The translations under genes and the position numbers were made by a program. A DNA stretch of 29,417 nucleotides from Nitrospiraceae bacterium (lineage in GTDB: Bacteria; Nitrospirota; Nitrospiria; Nitrospirales; Nitrospiraceae), in the NCBI GenBank assembly GCA_014534095.1, contig JACVSD010000010.1, positions 1-29,417 of the forward strand, in the 5' to 3' direction. Every line of letters begins with the position of its first letter. Within the stretch, counting starts at the first letter, position 1. Positions 23,203 to 29,417 of this stretch are shown here, piece by piece. Below the pieces are notes generated by a model. It was not told the origin of the DNA, did no database searches, and saw only the letters and a program-made list of their open reading frames with translations.

Positions 23203-24108
23203 ATGCCACTCTCTCCGCTTATTCACTTGGGAACCTCCACCTGGGCTTACGAAGGCTGGCAGGGCGATGTCTATCAGAAGGCTTACCCAAAAGGTCGATT
23301 CAAGCAGGACTGCTTGGCTGAATATGCAACCTATCAATTCGAGGGTGAACCGCTGTTTCGGACGGTCGGCTTCGACTTCACCTTTTACGGACCCCCAACC
23401 GTGAGGCAGCTAGCGCATTACGCGAGCCTCCTCCCTCAGGGGTTCACAGCCTGCGCGAAAGTGTGGGAGGAAATCACCGTTCCTGTCTATCCGCCAGGCC
23501 TGCGCTACAAGCATAAAGCCGGACCAAACCCTCGGTTTCTGGACATTCAGTATTTTCTCGACCAGGTGCTGGCACCGTTCGACCAAGCCTTTCACCCCCA
23601 TACTGGACCATTCATCTTTGAGTTCCAACGTACCGGACTGGAGCCCGAGATCTTTCTGCCAAAACTCGACTCATTCTTGAGCCAACTGCCATCGAACTAT
23701 CACTATGCCATCGAAGTACGCAATCCGGCCGTGCTCGGCCCGGACTATCGGGCCATCCTCAAAGCGCACGGTGTGAGTCATGTCTACCACTATCTCTATG
23801 CGATGCCGACGATGGAGCAACAACATGAAAAGCTCGCCGGTGAACTTACCGCGCCGTTCACCGTACTACGGCTTCTCACTCCCCGTGATAAGAAGTACCA
23901 CGATGCGGTCAAAGCCTATCAGCCCTATGACAAACTGGTACGACCCCTTCCAGAGATGCGGGAGTCGGCAATCCGGTTGATTAACCAAGCGGTTGATGAA
24001 CACCGTCGAGCCTATGTGCTGGTGAATAATCGGGCGGAAGGGCACGCGCCGAGTACCGCTAAGGCGCTCTATACGCGGCTTGCCGAACCAGCCAGTCCAT
24101 CCTCATGA
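23203..24108 (+). CDS. DUF72 (YecE-like) family protein
   Basis: This 301-aa protein matches DUF72, a TIM-barrel family of unknown function. It opens with the typical LGTSTWAYEGWQGDVY motif and has TACAKVWEEIT, then EFQRTGLEPEIFLPKLDSFLSQLP, YAIEVRNP and the conserved C-terminal VNNRAEGHAPSTAKALY. The YEVRN-type and NN-x-x-x-GHAP motifs are the family hallmarks and probably form the active-site cleft. The substrate is not known. The ATG at 23203 lies 6 bases after an extended -10 element. It is followed by about 1.1 kb with little coding sequence. Confidence 0.85.
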   Translation: MPLSPLIHLGTSTWAYEGWQGDVYQKAYPKGRFKQDCLAEYATYQFEGEPLFRTVGFDFTFYGPPTVRQLAHYASLLPQGFTACAKVWEEITVPVYPPGLRYKHKAGPNPRFLDIQYFLDQVLAPFDQAFHPHTGPFIFEFQRTGLEPEIFLPKLDSFLSQLPSNYHYAIEVRNPAVLGPDYRAILKAHGVSHVYHYLYAMPTMEQQHEKLAGELTAPFTVLRLLTPRDKKYHDAVKAYQPYDKLVRPLPEMRESAIRLINQAVDEHRRAYVLVNNRAEGHAPSTAKALYTRLAEPASPSS

Positions 24109-24315
24109 TGCCTGTAAACAGTGACGACCGAAAACCACACAAGAGTGAAAACTATTATATGGAGAATATGGAGAACGTCGGATGGGCCGGCTGGTGAAAA
24201 AACTTCAAGAATCAATATTCCCGTCGTGATATCAAACAGTTATGTCTTGAATATCTTGGCCTCTCAGGGTGATTTCTTCCTTCTTTCATGGGACCGTTCG
24301 TGGTAAGCTACTGCT

Positions 24316-24420
24316 GTTTGGGACACGGGAACCCAAACGCTGCCTTCTTCTCGTCAAGGGACTCCCTCTGACGCAGAGGAAACTGGGGGAGGTGATGTGG
24401 CCATCACCTCCCCTTTGTTT
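24316..24420 (+). ncRNA. Candidate structured RNA with three hairpins and a terminator
   Basis: Three consecutive stems can be drawn on the plus strand: GTTTGGG/CCCAAAC (24316-24338, 9-nt loop), CCTCTG/CAGAGG (24365-24379, 3-nt loop) and the 12-bp terminator stem at 24386-24413, followed by TTTGTTTT. No good reading frame with a Shine-Dalgarno sequence covers it. The true 5' end is unknown and may lie in the AT-rich stretch before 24300. I do not recognise it as SRP RNA, 6S RNA, tmRNA or a known riboswitch. Confidence 0.35.
24386..24420 (+). terminator. Strong rho-independent terminator
   Basis: GGGGAGGTGATG and CATCACCTCCCC form a perfect 12-bp stem with a TGGC loop, and TTTGTTTT follows directly. 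It is the clearest intrinsic terminator in the window and points to a plus-strand transcript ending here, about 280 bases beyond the DUF72 stop. Confidence 0.85.
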
Positions 24421-24715
24421 TGGAGTCGGTGTTCTTCCCGTCCGCGCTCCAAATCAATCTGCCTTCAGAGCTACCTTCCTTGGAACCTGATTCCGCAGTG
24501 ACTGTCCTTCTCTAGCGCTGTCCCCATTCATTTGACGGGTCAGTACTCGCTTGGACAAGTTGCCAACGATGACTATACGCAGCGGTACAGAACAGACCCG
24601 AATAGGTCGAAACCGGACTCGCGGGATGGAGAGGGAGTCATCAGGTCGCTACAGCTGGTCTTCGAGGACTATTTCAGAGAGTGTGATGGAGATGTAGAGA
24701 GAGAGGAGGTGAGGT

Positions 24716-24743
24716 GAGGAGGCGACGTGGCCGTCGCCTCCTC
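24716..24743. terminator. Second 12-bp hairpin related to the terminator at 24386
   Basis: GAGGAGGCGACG and CGTCGCCTCCTC pair perfectly around the same TGGC loop. Compared with the first hairpin, three positions differ in each arm and all remain paired. It begins 7 bases past the stop of the minus-strand Lys/Ala-rich gene, so it may end that transcript; the minus-strand tail is pyrimidine-rich but not T-rich, and no T-run follows on the plus strand. Confidence 0.5.
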
Positions 24744-24750
24744 GATCGTG

Positions 24751-24813
24751 CTACTTCTTCTTCTTCGCCACTTTCTTCGCGGGCTTCTTCGCTGCTGCCT
24801 TCTTCGTCGCCAT
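24751..24813 (-). CDS. 20-aa Lys/Ala-rich histone H1-like peptide
   Basis: The short frame encodes a peptide starting MATKKAAAKK and ending with four Lys; 11 of 20 residues are Lys. Such AKKP/AKK repeats resemble the C-terminal tails of histone H1 and bacterial H1-like (Hc1-type) proteins, which bind DNA without sequence preference. GGAG lies 5 bases before the ATG. A promoter with 17-bp spacing lies upstream and a hairpin downstream, so the gene looks complete rather than a fragment. Its isolation and small size leave room for doubt. Confidence 0.6.
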   Translation of the reverse strand: MATKKAAAKKPAKKVAKKKK

Positions 24814-24858
24814 CTGAACTCCACCCCCCTTCAATGTCAAAAAGTTTCACTGCTTGTG

Positions 24859-24890
24859 TCTGGTATACCAGAGATTGCGCAACGTGTAAA
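24859..24890 (-). promoter_or_regulatory. Promoter with an overlapping 14-bp palindrome before the Lys/Ala-rich gene
   Basis: On the minus strand a -35 TTTACA (24885-24890) and a -10 TATACC (24862-24867) are separated by 17 bp. The -10 lies inside a perfect palindrome TCTGGTATACCAGA (24859-24872), which could bind a repressor. The predicted leader is about 42 bases. Confidence 0.5.
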
Positions 24891-25246
24891 ATTTTTGTGT
24901 CGCACATTTCTCCTAAGCTCCCTCAGAACACGCATCGGCTCCTTTTCGGTGGGGCCTCGCTTCCGTGATGAACACCGACAACCACGGCCTTTCAGTGAGT
25001 GATAAGTCCACATAGCCTTTGCTTACGAATGAGGGAGTGGCCCGAGCGTGACGTCGCGTCGACACCGCGTGGACGCCGGCGGACGTCGGCCCGACCGGTA
25101 TTGCGACCACGATTAATCCGCCGACATTTAATGGTGACCACACACGCCTGGTAACACAGCAAGGTCCTGAGTGCCATGCTGGACGTTCTGAGCGGGAGCA
25201 ACTCGACCTATCACCGTATGGCCCGGAGGCTTCTGTCACGGCGAAG

Positions 25247-26101
25247 CTACCGCTCGCCTGTCAGTTCCTTACGGACCAGGCCGCGCATCATCGCCGGATC
25301 GTTGTAGCCTACTTCACTAAGGGCATCCATGATGTGTAGCCCCTTGGAGGCAGCGAGTTCCTTGGCCTTCGCATAATTCTTAGCGCTGAATCGGGCGACG
25401 GCCGGTTGACCGTTCACGATCTGACATGCCAGCACTTCGCCGTTTACTTCCAACGTGCCACCCTGCTCGACCAGCGTCTTAGCGTCGGTAAGCGATATAC
25501 CATGCAGGTGGGCGAATTCTTCCAAGCCGCCCGTTTCAACTAGCCGTCCATCGGGCATGATGCAGAGCCGCTTGAAATGGGGAGACCAATCCTTTCGGAA
25601 GTCGATGTACTTAATATCTCCGCCCTTCGCGACCGCCCGGTCAAGCGTCCGATAATCGATCCCAAGGTTCTTTTGCTTCAGTTTTGCCTTTAGCTCTTCA
25701 GGGAGCGTCCGCCGAAACACCTCGACCGCCGCATCAGCCAGGGAATGCGCTCGTGCCCGTGCCAATTGCTCCGCTTCGGCGAATTGCATGAGATCCAACA
25801 CGAATGTTTCTTTGGGCGATCCACCATCCGGATGAACCACGCAAGCGAACAACCCTCTCGTAAGCAACCCGCTGATCTGAGGATAGACATACACCCCACC
25901 TTCGGTCAGCAACCTCGTCATTGTCTCCGACGGGATGTCGTAACTCTCGGACAGGACCTTGGCATGGGCTGCAACATCTTCCGGAAGGGTCATGGCGCAA
26001 GCTGTGACATTGCCGGGCGCATCGAACTCTGAGTAATCCTCGATGACGTTATAGAGCACCGGGGGCTTCAGCTTGTCTGGCTTCTTTTTAATTTTAAACA
26101 T
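25247..26101 (-). CDS. Hypothetical protein, SagB-like partner
   Basis: This 284-aa protein (ATG at 26101; a longer start at 26113 is possible) lies 18 bases downstream of the SagB-like gene on the same strand and is probably in one operon. I recognise no domain. It opens with a Lys-rich patch (MFKIKKKPDKLKP) and has a soluble alpha/beta pattern, with EDVAAHAKVLSESYDIPSETMTRLLTEGGVYVYPQ near residues 41-75 and a helix at EEFAHLHGISLTDAKTLVEQGG followed by VNGEVLACQIVNGQPAVARFS. The EGG-VYVYPQ part might form an HTH or a small beta unit. There are no transmembrane segments and no signal peptide. Confidence 0.6.
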   Translation of the reverse strand: MFKIKKKPDKLKPPVLYNVIEDYSEFDAPGNVTACAMTLPEDVAAHAKVLSESYDIPSETMTRLLTEGGVYVYPQISGLLTRGLFACVVHPDGGSPKETFVLDLMQFAEAEQLARARAHSLADAAVEVFRRTLPEELKAKLKQKNLGIDYRTLDRAVAKGGDIKYIDFRKDWSPHFKRLCIMPDGRLVETGGLEEFAHLHGISLTDAKTLVEQGGTLEVNGEVLACQIVNGQPAVARFSAKNYAKAKELAASKGLHIMDALSEVGYNDPAMMRGLVRKELTGER

Positions 26102-26119
26102 GAGCTGCCCCAAGATAAA

Positions 26120-27826
26120 TCATTGAACCCTCTGCCCTTGTAAGTGATGGTATGGCGGCATTGTCATCAACCGTCCGTCCTCTACGGGACCACCAATTGT
26201 AAAGTGATAAAGGGATTGCAGGTGTAATCCAGTCAGAGCCAGAACCTCGTGCACCGGATCATCGAAGAAGCATCCGATTCCGGTGGCTCGCACCCCAGCC
26301 GCTTCTGCTTCGAGATAGAGCACCTGCCCCAGTAAGCCCGCCTCCCAGAAAAGGCGCGGGTAATACCAGGCCCCGGCGGCCCGCAACCGACCTTCGAATT
26401 CCGCAAGCATGCCCAAGGAAAATGCACTGTCGCCCGCAATATCCTGGTGGCAGCTGACCTGCACCGCAAGCTTCCGCGCATCGCCTTCGAGCAACCAATA
26501 CAGCGGCAGCTGATCCGGGCACTGGGGCGGATGCGCCCAGTTCAACTCGGAATTCATAGCGCCTTGGAGATCGGACACCTTCATAGGGTCCCGCACGAGA
26601 AAGTAGAGCCCCGGTTCGAGACCCTCAACGCGATGCACGAACAGCATAAGATGGATGGCAGGATCATAGGGCCAGACATCCCAGGGCACCGGCCGCTTCA
26701 ACACGGTATGTTCGCCGCGCGGCATCACTCGTTCGAGCATCCTGTAGAATGTGGCAGCCGTTATCGACGTTCGACCGTCAAAGGACACGGCGCTTCGTCG
26801 CTGACGGATGATCTGGCCGGCCGTGATGGCGCCATCGAGTAGTCCTGGCATCGGATCGCTCGCCGCATCCCTCGGATATGAAATGACCGTCCGTTCACTG
26901 GAGACTTTCCACGACGCCTCTGCGGCTCTGTCGATCGCCTCCCAGTGCACCGCATGCTCTCGGCTCAGCCGATTGGCCTTCCCATGCCAGGCCCTGGGAG
27001 CTAGCTCTTTCACCACCGTGGCATCAAGGAAGAGTGGCATATCAATCGCGCGATCCAATTTGGACTGATGCGGCCATATCACCGCCACACAATCCGGATG
27101 CTCCGCTTCGACGCCTAAAAAGTCCTCATGCCGGCTGGTTCCCAACAACCGCGCGATCGTGTTCTGCTCAAGCCCGTCGAGGAGCGCCATATCCCATCCA
27201 AGGGTCGCAGCGGCCAGGCGGGCGGATCCGATCGCATGACCCACATCGTGATTGCAGTACCGAAACGCCCGTTCTCCATATTTCCAGGCTTCCCGCCAGT
27301 GGATGGACGTCAACCCAAACAGGAATGCGTCCGATGGAAACCCAGCCAGTAGACGAGCGACTTGGTCTGCGTGAAACTCGGCCCTCCATTCAAGCGCATG
27401 TTCCTTCGGGGCATAGTGATAGAACCCAGGCCCGCGATCGAGCCCTTCTACGCCAGCCACAACGATATAGCCCTCCGTCGGATGGAGATTGCCCGACGAG
27501 GGATTACTCCTCAACGCCCATTCCGACTCTCCGGCTTTTTTCCAGGCCGAGAGGCCCAAAGCTAACTCCAAAAACCGGGAGAGCGCGCGCAGAGTAATGG
27601 CCTGGGAGAGGACCGCCCCATGCTGATAGATCGCCTCATAAGGTGGCGACTTCGGCTCTTCGTCGGGTGTGAGTAACGGAAGTGGAACCAGTGGCGCCCC
27701 TTCGAATCTCCTGAACGGATCAGGCTGGTTGGCCCAGTCCAGAAAACCAAGAGAGCGCGCATAGCGGTTGAAATGGTGCTTGGTCTGAATATGATACGCG
27801 ATAACCTGGTCGACGGGATCAACCAT
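26120..27826 (-). CDS. SagB/ThcOx-type flavoprotein with two nitroreductase domains
   Basis: This 568-aa protein (ATG at 27826; a TTG at 27874 is rejected because it lies on the -10 element) contains two tandem nitroreductase-fold domains, roughly 60-270 and 330-560. Each has the family marks: RSNPSSGNLHPTEGYIVV and YHYAPKEHALE in the first, RQRRSAVSFDGR and HLMLFVHRVEGLEPGLYFL in the second. SagB/ThcOx enzymes use FMN to oxidise azolines to azoles in peptide natural products. No precursor peptide or YcaO gene is visible nearby, so this stand-alone form may act on another substrate. The next gene, 18 bases downstream, encodes an unknown protein. Confidence 0.85.
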   Translation of the reverse strand: MVDPVDQVIAYHIQTKHHFNRYARSLGFLDWANQPDPFRRFEGAPLVPLPLLTPDEEPKSPPYEAIYQHGAVLSQAITLRALSRFLELALGLSAWKKAGESEWALRSNPSSGNLHPTEGYIVVAGVEGLDRGPGFYHYAPKEHALEWRAEFHADQVARLLAGFPSDAFLFGLTSIHWREAWKYGERAFRYCNHDVGHAIGSARLAAATLGWDMALLDGLEQNTIARLLGTSRHEDFLGVEAEHPDCVAVIWPHQSKLDRAIDMPLFLDATVVKELAPRAWHGKANRLSREHAVHWEAIDRAAEASWKVSSERTVISYPRDAASDPMPGLLDGAITAGQIIRQRRSAVSFDGRTSITAATFYRMLERVMPRGEHTVLKRPVPWDVWPYDPAIHLMLFVHRVEGLEPGLYFLVRDPMKVSDLQGAMNSELNWAHPPQCPDQLPLYWLLEGDARKLAVQVSCHQDIAGDSAFSLGMLAEFEGRLRAAGAWYYPRLFWEAGLLGQVLYLEAEAAGVRATGIGCFFDDPVHEVLALTGLHLQSLYHFTIGGPVEDGRLMTMPPYHHLQGQRVQ

Positions 27827-27873
27827 TACAGGATCCGCTGATGAATGCGGAAAGACGGTTCGGTGCCCACGCA

Positions 27874-27879
27874 ATTATG
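27874..27879 (-). promoter_or_regulatory. Putative -10 element of the SagB-like operon
   Basis: On the minus strand CATAAT matches the -10 consensus at five of six positions. The start near 27867 would leave a leader of about 41 bases before the ATG at 27826. The -35 is not clear. Confidence 0.4.
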
Positions 27880-27953
27880 CAGGCAGTCTACAGAGGGGTG
27901 GGAAGAAAAGTAAAATCGGCGCCCTGGGCACCAAAAGGCCGCCACTCAAATCA

Positions 27954-27983
27954 TTGACCAGCCGGTCGCTCGCCACGTATCCT
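27954..27983 (+). promoter_or_regulatory. Putative sigma70-type promoter for the gene at 28007
   Basis: A -35 TTGACC (27954-27959) is followed, after 17-18 bp, by GTATCC or TATCCT (27977-27983). GAGG at 27997-28000 then supplies a Shine-Dalgarno site for the ATG at 28007. Confidence 0.45.
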
Positions 27984-28006
27984 TTCCAAACGTCACGAGG
28001 CCGCCT

Positions 28007-28429
28007 ATGCAATTCGATGCAGCGCTTGCCGCCCAAGCCGCCCTACAAGAAGCACGATCCGAGCTGGGTCGCGATTGGGAGACCGCCGTGGATTTGGAAG
28101 AGACGTTTTCGTCTAACGCCGGAACGACGGCGCGCGAGGCTTATGAGGCGCTGCTCGCACTGGCGCCACGCCACCCCATGGCTCATTCCTTTCATGCCTT
28201 CTGCATCTACATCACCTGGCAGCAGGTGACGGAAGAGACCATCGCGCATCATTTTCAAACCGGGATGCGACTGTCCGAAGCCTATCTGGCTTCTTTGGAG
28301 GGCAAGGATCAGCGCCATATCTCATACGTGACCGAACTGCTGGAATCGTTCCGCGCAGGTCTTGGACTCGAGGAAGAGGACGAAATCCAGGTGGAATTTC
28401 GGAAGGACACGCCGAAAGGCGGCGATTAG
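28007..28429 (+). CDS. Hypothetical helical protein
   Basis: This 140-aa protein is almost entirely helical, with no membrane segment and no signal. The run FDAALAAQAALQEARSELGRDWETAVDLEE and the later AREAYEALLALAPRHPMAHSFHAFCIY resemble a TPR-like pair of helices, though the canonical pattern is weak. It ends in an acidic tail. The start has GAGG at good spacing. The next gene, encoding a TPR protein on the same strand 128 bases away, may be functionally related. Confidence 0.55.
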   Translation: MQFDAALAAQAALQEARSELGRDWETAVDLEETFSSNAGTTAREAYEALLALAPRHPMAHSFHAFCIYITWQQVTEETIAHHFQTGMRLSEAYLASLEGKDQRHISYVTELLESFRAGLGLEEEDEIQVEFRKDTPKGGD

Positions 28430-28557
28430 CATAACCCTGCGCGCATTCTCGGGCGGCGGATTTCAGCGCTGAATCGACTCGGATCGCCCGTCTTAAAGAG
28501 ACCCGGGATACGGATAGACCAATCCACGCGCTACTCCGGTCCCCTTGAGACCTCCAC

Positions 28558-29325
28558 ATGTCGGACGCCCATAAACATCGAGCCAGAATCTTTCTTCATC
28601 GGGGTGATCTGACGCAAGCTCGTGCGGCCTGGGAAGCGGCCGTGGCCGACGATCGCGCAGCAAATCGCGCTCGTGAACTTTCAGACTCTTTGGGCAACCT
28701 CGGCAATACCTCCGCCCTGATGCATGACTTCGAGACAGCCGCACGATGCTATCGAGAAGTCCTTGAGATTCAGCGAATCGAGGGGAACCGGCATGCGGTC
28801 GCCCATACCCTTGTCAATCTTGGAAACCTCCACATCGGCGCGGACCATCCTCACAAGGCGCGGCCCTATTACCTGGAAGCCTTGGATCTCCTACGGGAAC
28901 TTCGTGACGAACGAGGGCTGGGCATTCTCTACAATAACTTAGCGCTGCAGGAAGTACGGGAAGGCCAGTGGGACCAGGCTGTCACCTCGTTTCGGCAGGC
29001 GCTCGATTGTCACCGGACGGTCGGGAACGAAGAAGGACTCGCCGTCACCTACAGCCAATTCGGGAAAGCATTATTGGAGCACGGCGATCGGGAGCAAGCT
29101 GAGCGCTGCCTCAACAACGCCTCGGAGCACTATATCAAGTTGGGGAACGAACCGGCCGAAGCGGCCGTGCTACGACTCCTGGCCTCCGTCTACGAGACCC
29201 GCCACGATGCGATTTCGGCCCGTCGCTGCCTGGAGCGCGTGGTGGCCCTCGACCTGCGCTATCATCTTCCCGAACTTCAACCCGACTCGGCTCGCCTTGC
29301 GCGCATCCCTCCCGCCAACCGCTAG
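28558..29325 (+). CDS. Tetratricopeptide repeat (TPR) protein
   Basis: This 255-aa protein is made of about six TPR units. The clearest are LGNLGNTSALMHDFETAARCYREVLEIQR, LVNLGNLHIGADHPHKARPYYLEALDLLREL, YNNLALQEVREGQWDQAVTSFRQALDCHRTV and SQFGKALLEHGDREQAERCLNNASEHYIKLG. TPRs form a superhelical scaffold for protein binding; the partner is unknown. There is no signal peptide. The ATG at 28558 has no good Shine-Dalgarno sequence, and the next upstream gene ends 128 bases before. No further gene is visible in the last 90 bases of the window. Confidence 0.85.
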   Translation: MSDAHKHRARIFLHRGDLTQARAAWEAAVADDRAANRARELSDSLGNLGNTSALMHDFETAARCYREVLEIQRIEGNRHAVAHTLVNLGNLHIGADHPHKARPYYLEALDLLRELRDERGLGILYNNLALQEVREGQWDQAVTSFRQALDCHRTVGNEEGLAVTYSQFGKALLEHGDREQAERCLNNASEHYIKLGNEPAEAAVLRLLASVYETRHDAISARRCLERVVALDLRYHLPELQPDSARLARIPPANR

Positions 29326-29417
29326 TGCCCGGCGTCTCTCGTGCCTATCGTCCTTCGGACTAAACATTCGCTTTTCCTGGACAGTGCGTCGGCCTCTGCT
29401 ACCGTGGGGGTCACGAC

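Larger units (their letters stand above)
24109..25246. other. Gene-poor region with structured elements
   Basis: This 1.1-kb region has a relatively AT-rich first part (24109-24300) that includes a tandem ATATGGAGA repeat near 24160. A set of hairpins ending in a terminator (24316-24420), a second related hairpin (24716-24743) and a short Lys/Ala-rich peptide gene on the minus strand (24751-24813) follow. A promoter-like palindrome lies at 24859-24890. From about 24900 to 25246 I see no gene with a convincing start or family. Confidence 0.45.

Noticed and set aside
24316..24420. Assignment of the hairpin set to c-di-GMP-I riboswitch, SRP RNA or 6S RNA
   Set aside because: The conserved loop sequences of these RNAs are not present; only the general multi-hairpin form is similar.
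24532..24717. 61-aa plus-strand frame starting with TTG
   Set aside because: No Shine-Dalgarno sequence, no family resemblance, and the end is low-complexity sequence leading into the second hairpin.
28462..28473. 12-bp perfect palindrome TTCAGCGCTGAA between the last two genes
   Set aside because: It is isolated, and its distance from a -10-like element does not suggest an operator. It may be chance.

Overview
The window is a GC-rich (roughly 58-60% by eye) bacterial chromosome segment with about 29 credible protein genes. I saw no rRNA, tRNA, insertion sequence, integrase, phage gene or CRISPR array. A paired DNA topoisomerase VI (A and B subunits), an Ap4A phosphorylase, a tandem-nitroreductase SagB/ThcOx-type protein, a DUF72 protein and a Lys/Ala-rich histone-like micropeptide together suggest a Nitrospira-type bacterium (Nitrospirota). 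That assignment is inference; no marker gene in the window settles it.

Layout. 1-702: 3' part of an Ap4A phosphorylase. 1040-1609: a membrane-bound metal-dependent hydrolase. 1771-4320 (minus): a hybrid histidine kinase ending in a receiver domain. 4432-6285 (minus): a compact five-gene set (Pro-rich exported protein, small conserved protein, 2-Cys peroxiredoxin, two small lipoprotein-like proteins). 6507-7423 (plus): two exported proteins closed by a strong terminator-like hairpin. 7673-10391 (minus): a superfamily 2 helicase and an aldo/keto reductase. 10520-12416 (plus): an exported EEP-family phosphohydrolase and a membrane protein. 12469-16080 (minus): topoisomerase VI A and B with a small upstream gene. 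16476-18576 (minus): a membrane SRPBCC protein and a DUF445 protein. 18577-19124: non-coding, with DnaA-box-like sites and a sharp dyad. 19125-20360 (minus): a small exported protein without a proper start, and a second aldo/keto reductase. 20608-22170 (plus): a DUF4403 lipoprotein. 22205-23111 (minus): three small genes, one of 49 aa. 23203-24108 (plus): a DUF72 protein. 24109-25246: gene-poor, holding a candidate structured RNA, two covarying hairpins and a 20-aa Lys/Ala-rich peptide gene. 25247-27826 (minus): a two-gene unit of a SagB-like protein and an unknown 284-aa protein. 28007-29325 (plus): a helical protein and a TPR protein.

How the parts fit together. The most coherent unrecognised signal is regulatory. 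A dyad of the form CTAGGG-N4-CCCTAG occurs three times, each just upstream of a -10-like element, at the position expected for an activator: before the hybrid kinase, before the five-gene peroxiredoxin set, and before the second aldo/keto reductase. I infer a small redox or envelope-stress regulon. Separately, several genes have a -10 hexamer ending only 6-11 bases before the ATG, with little or no Shine-Dalgarno sequence, which suggests frequent leaderless transcription. Other genes in the window have ordinary, strong Shine-Dalgarno sites, so both modes appear to coexist.
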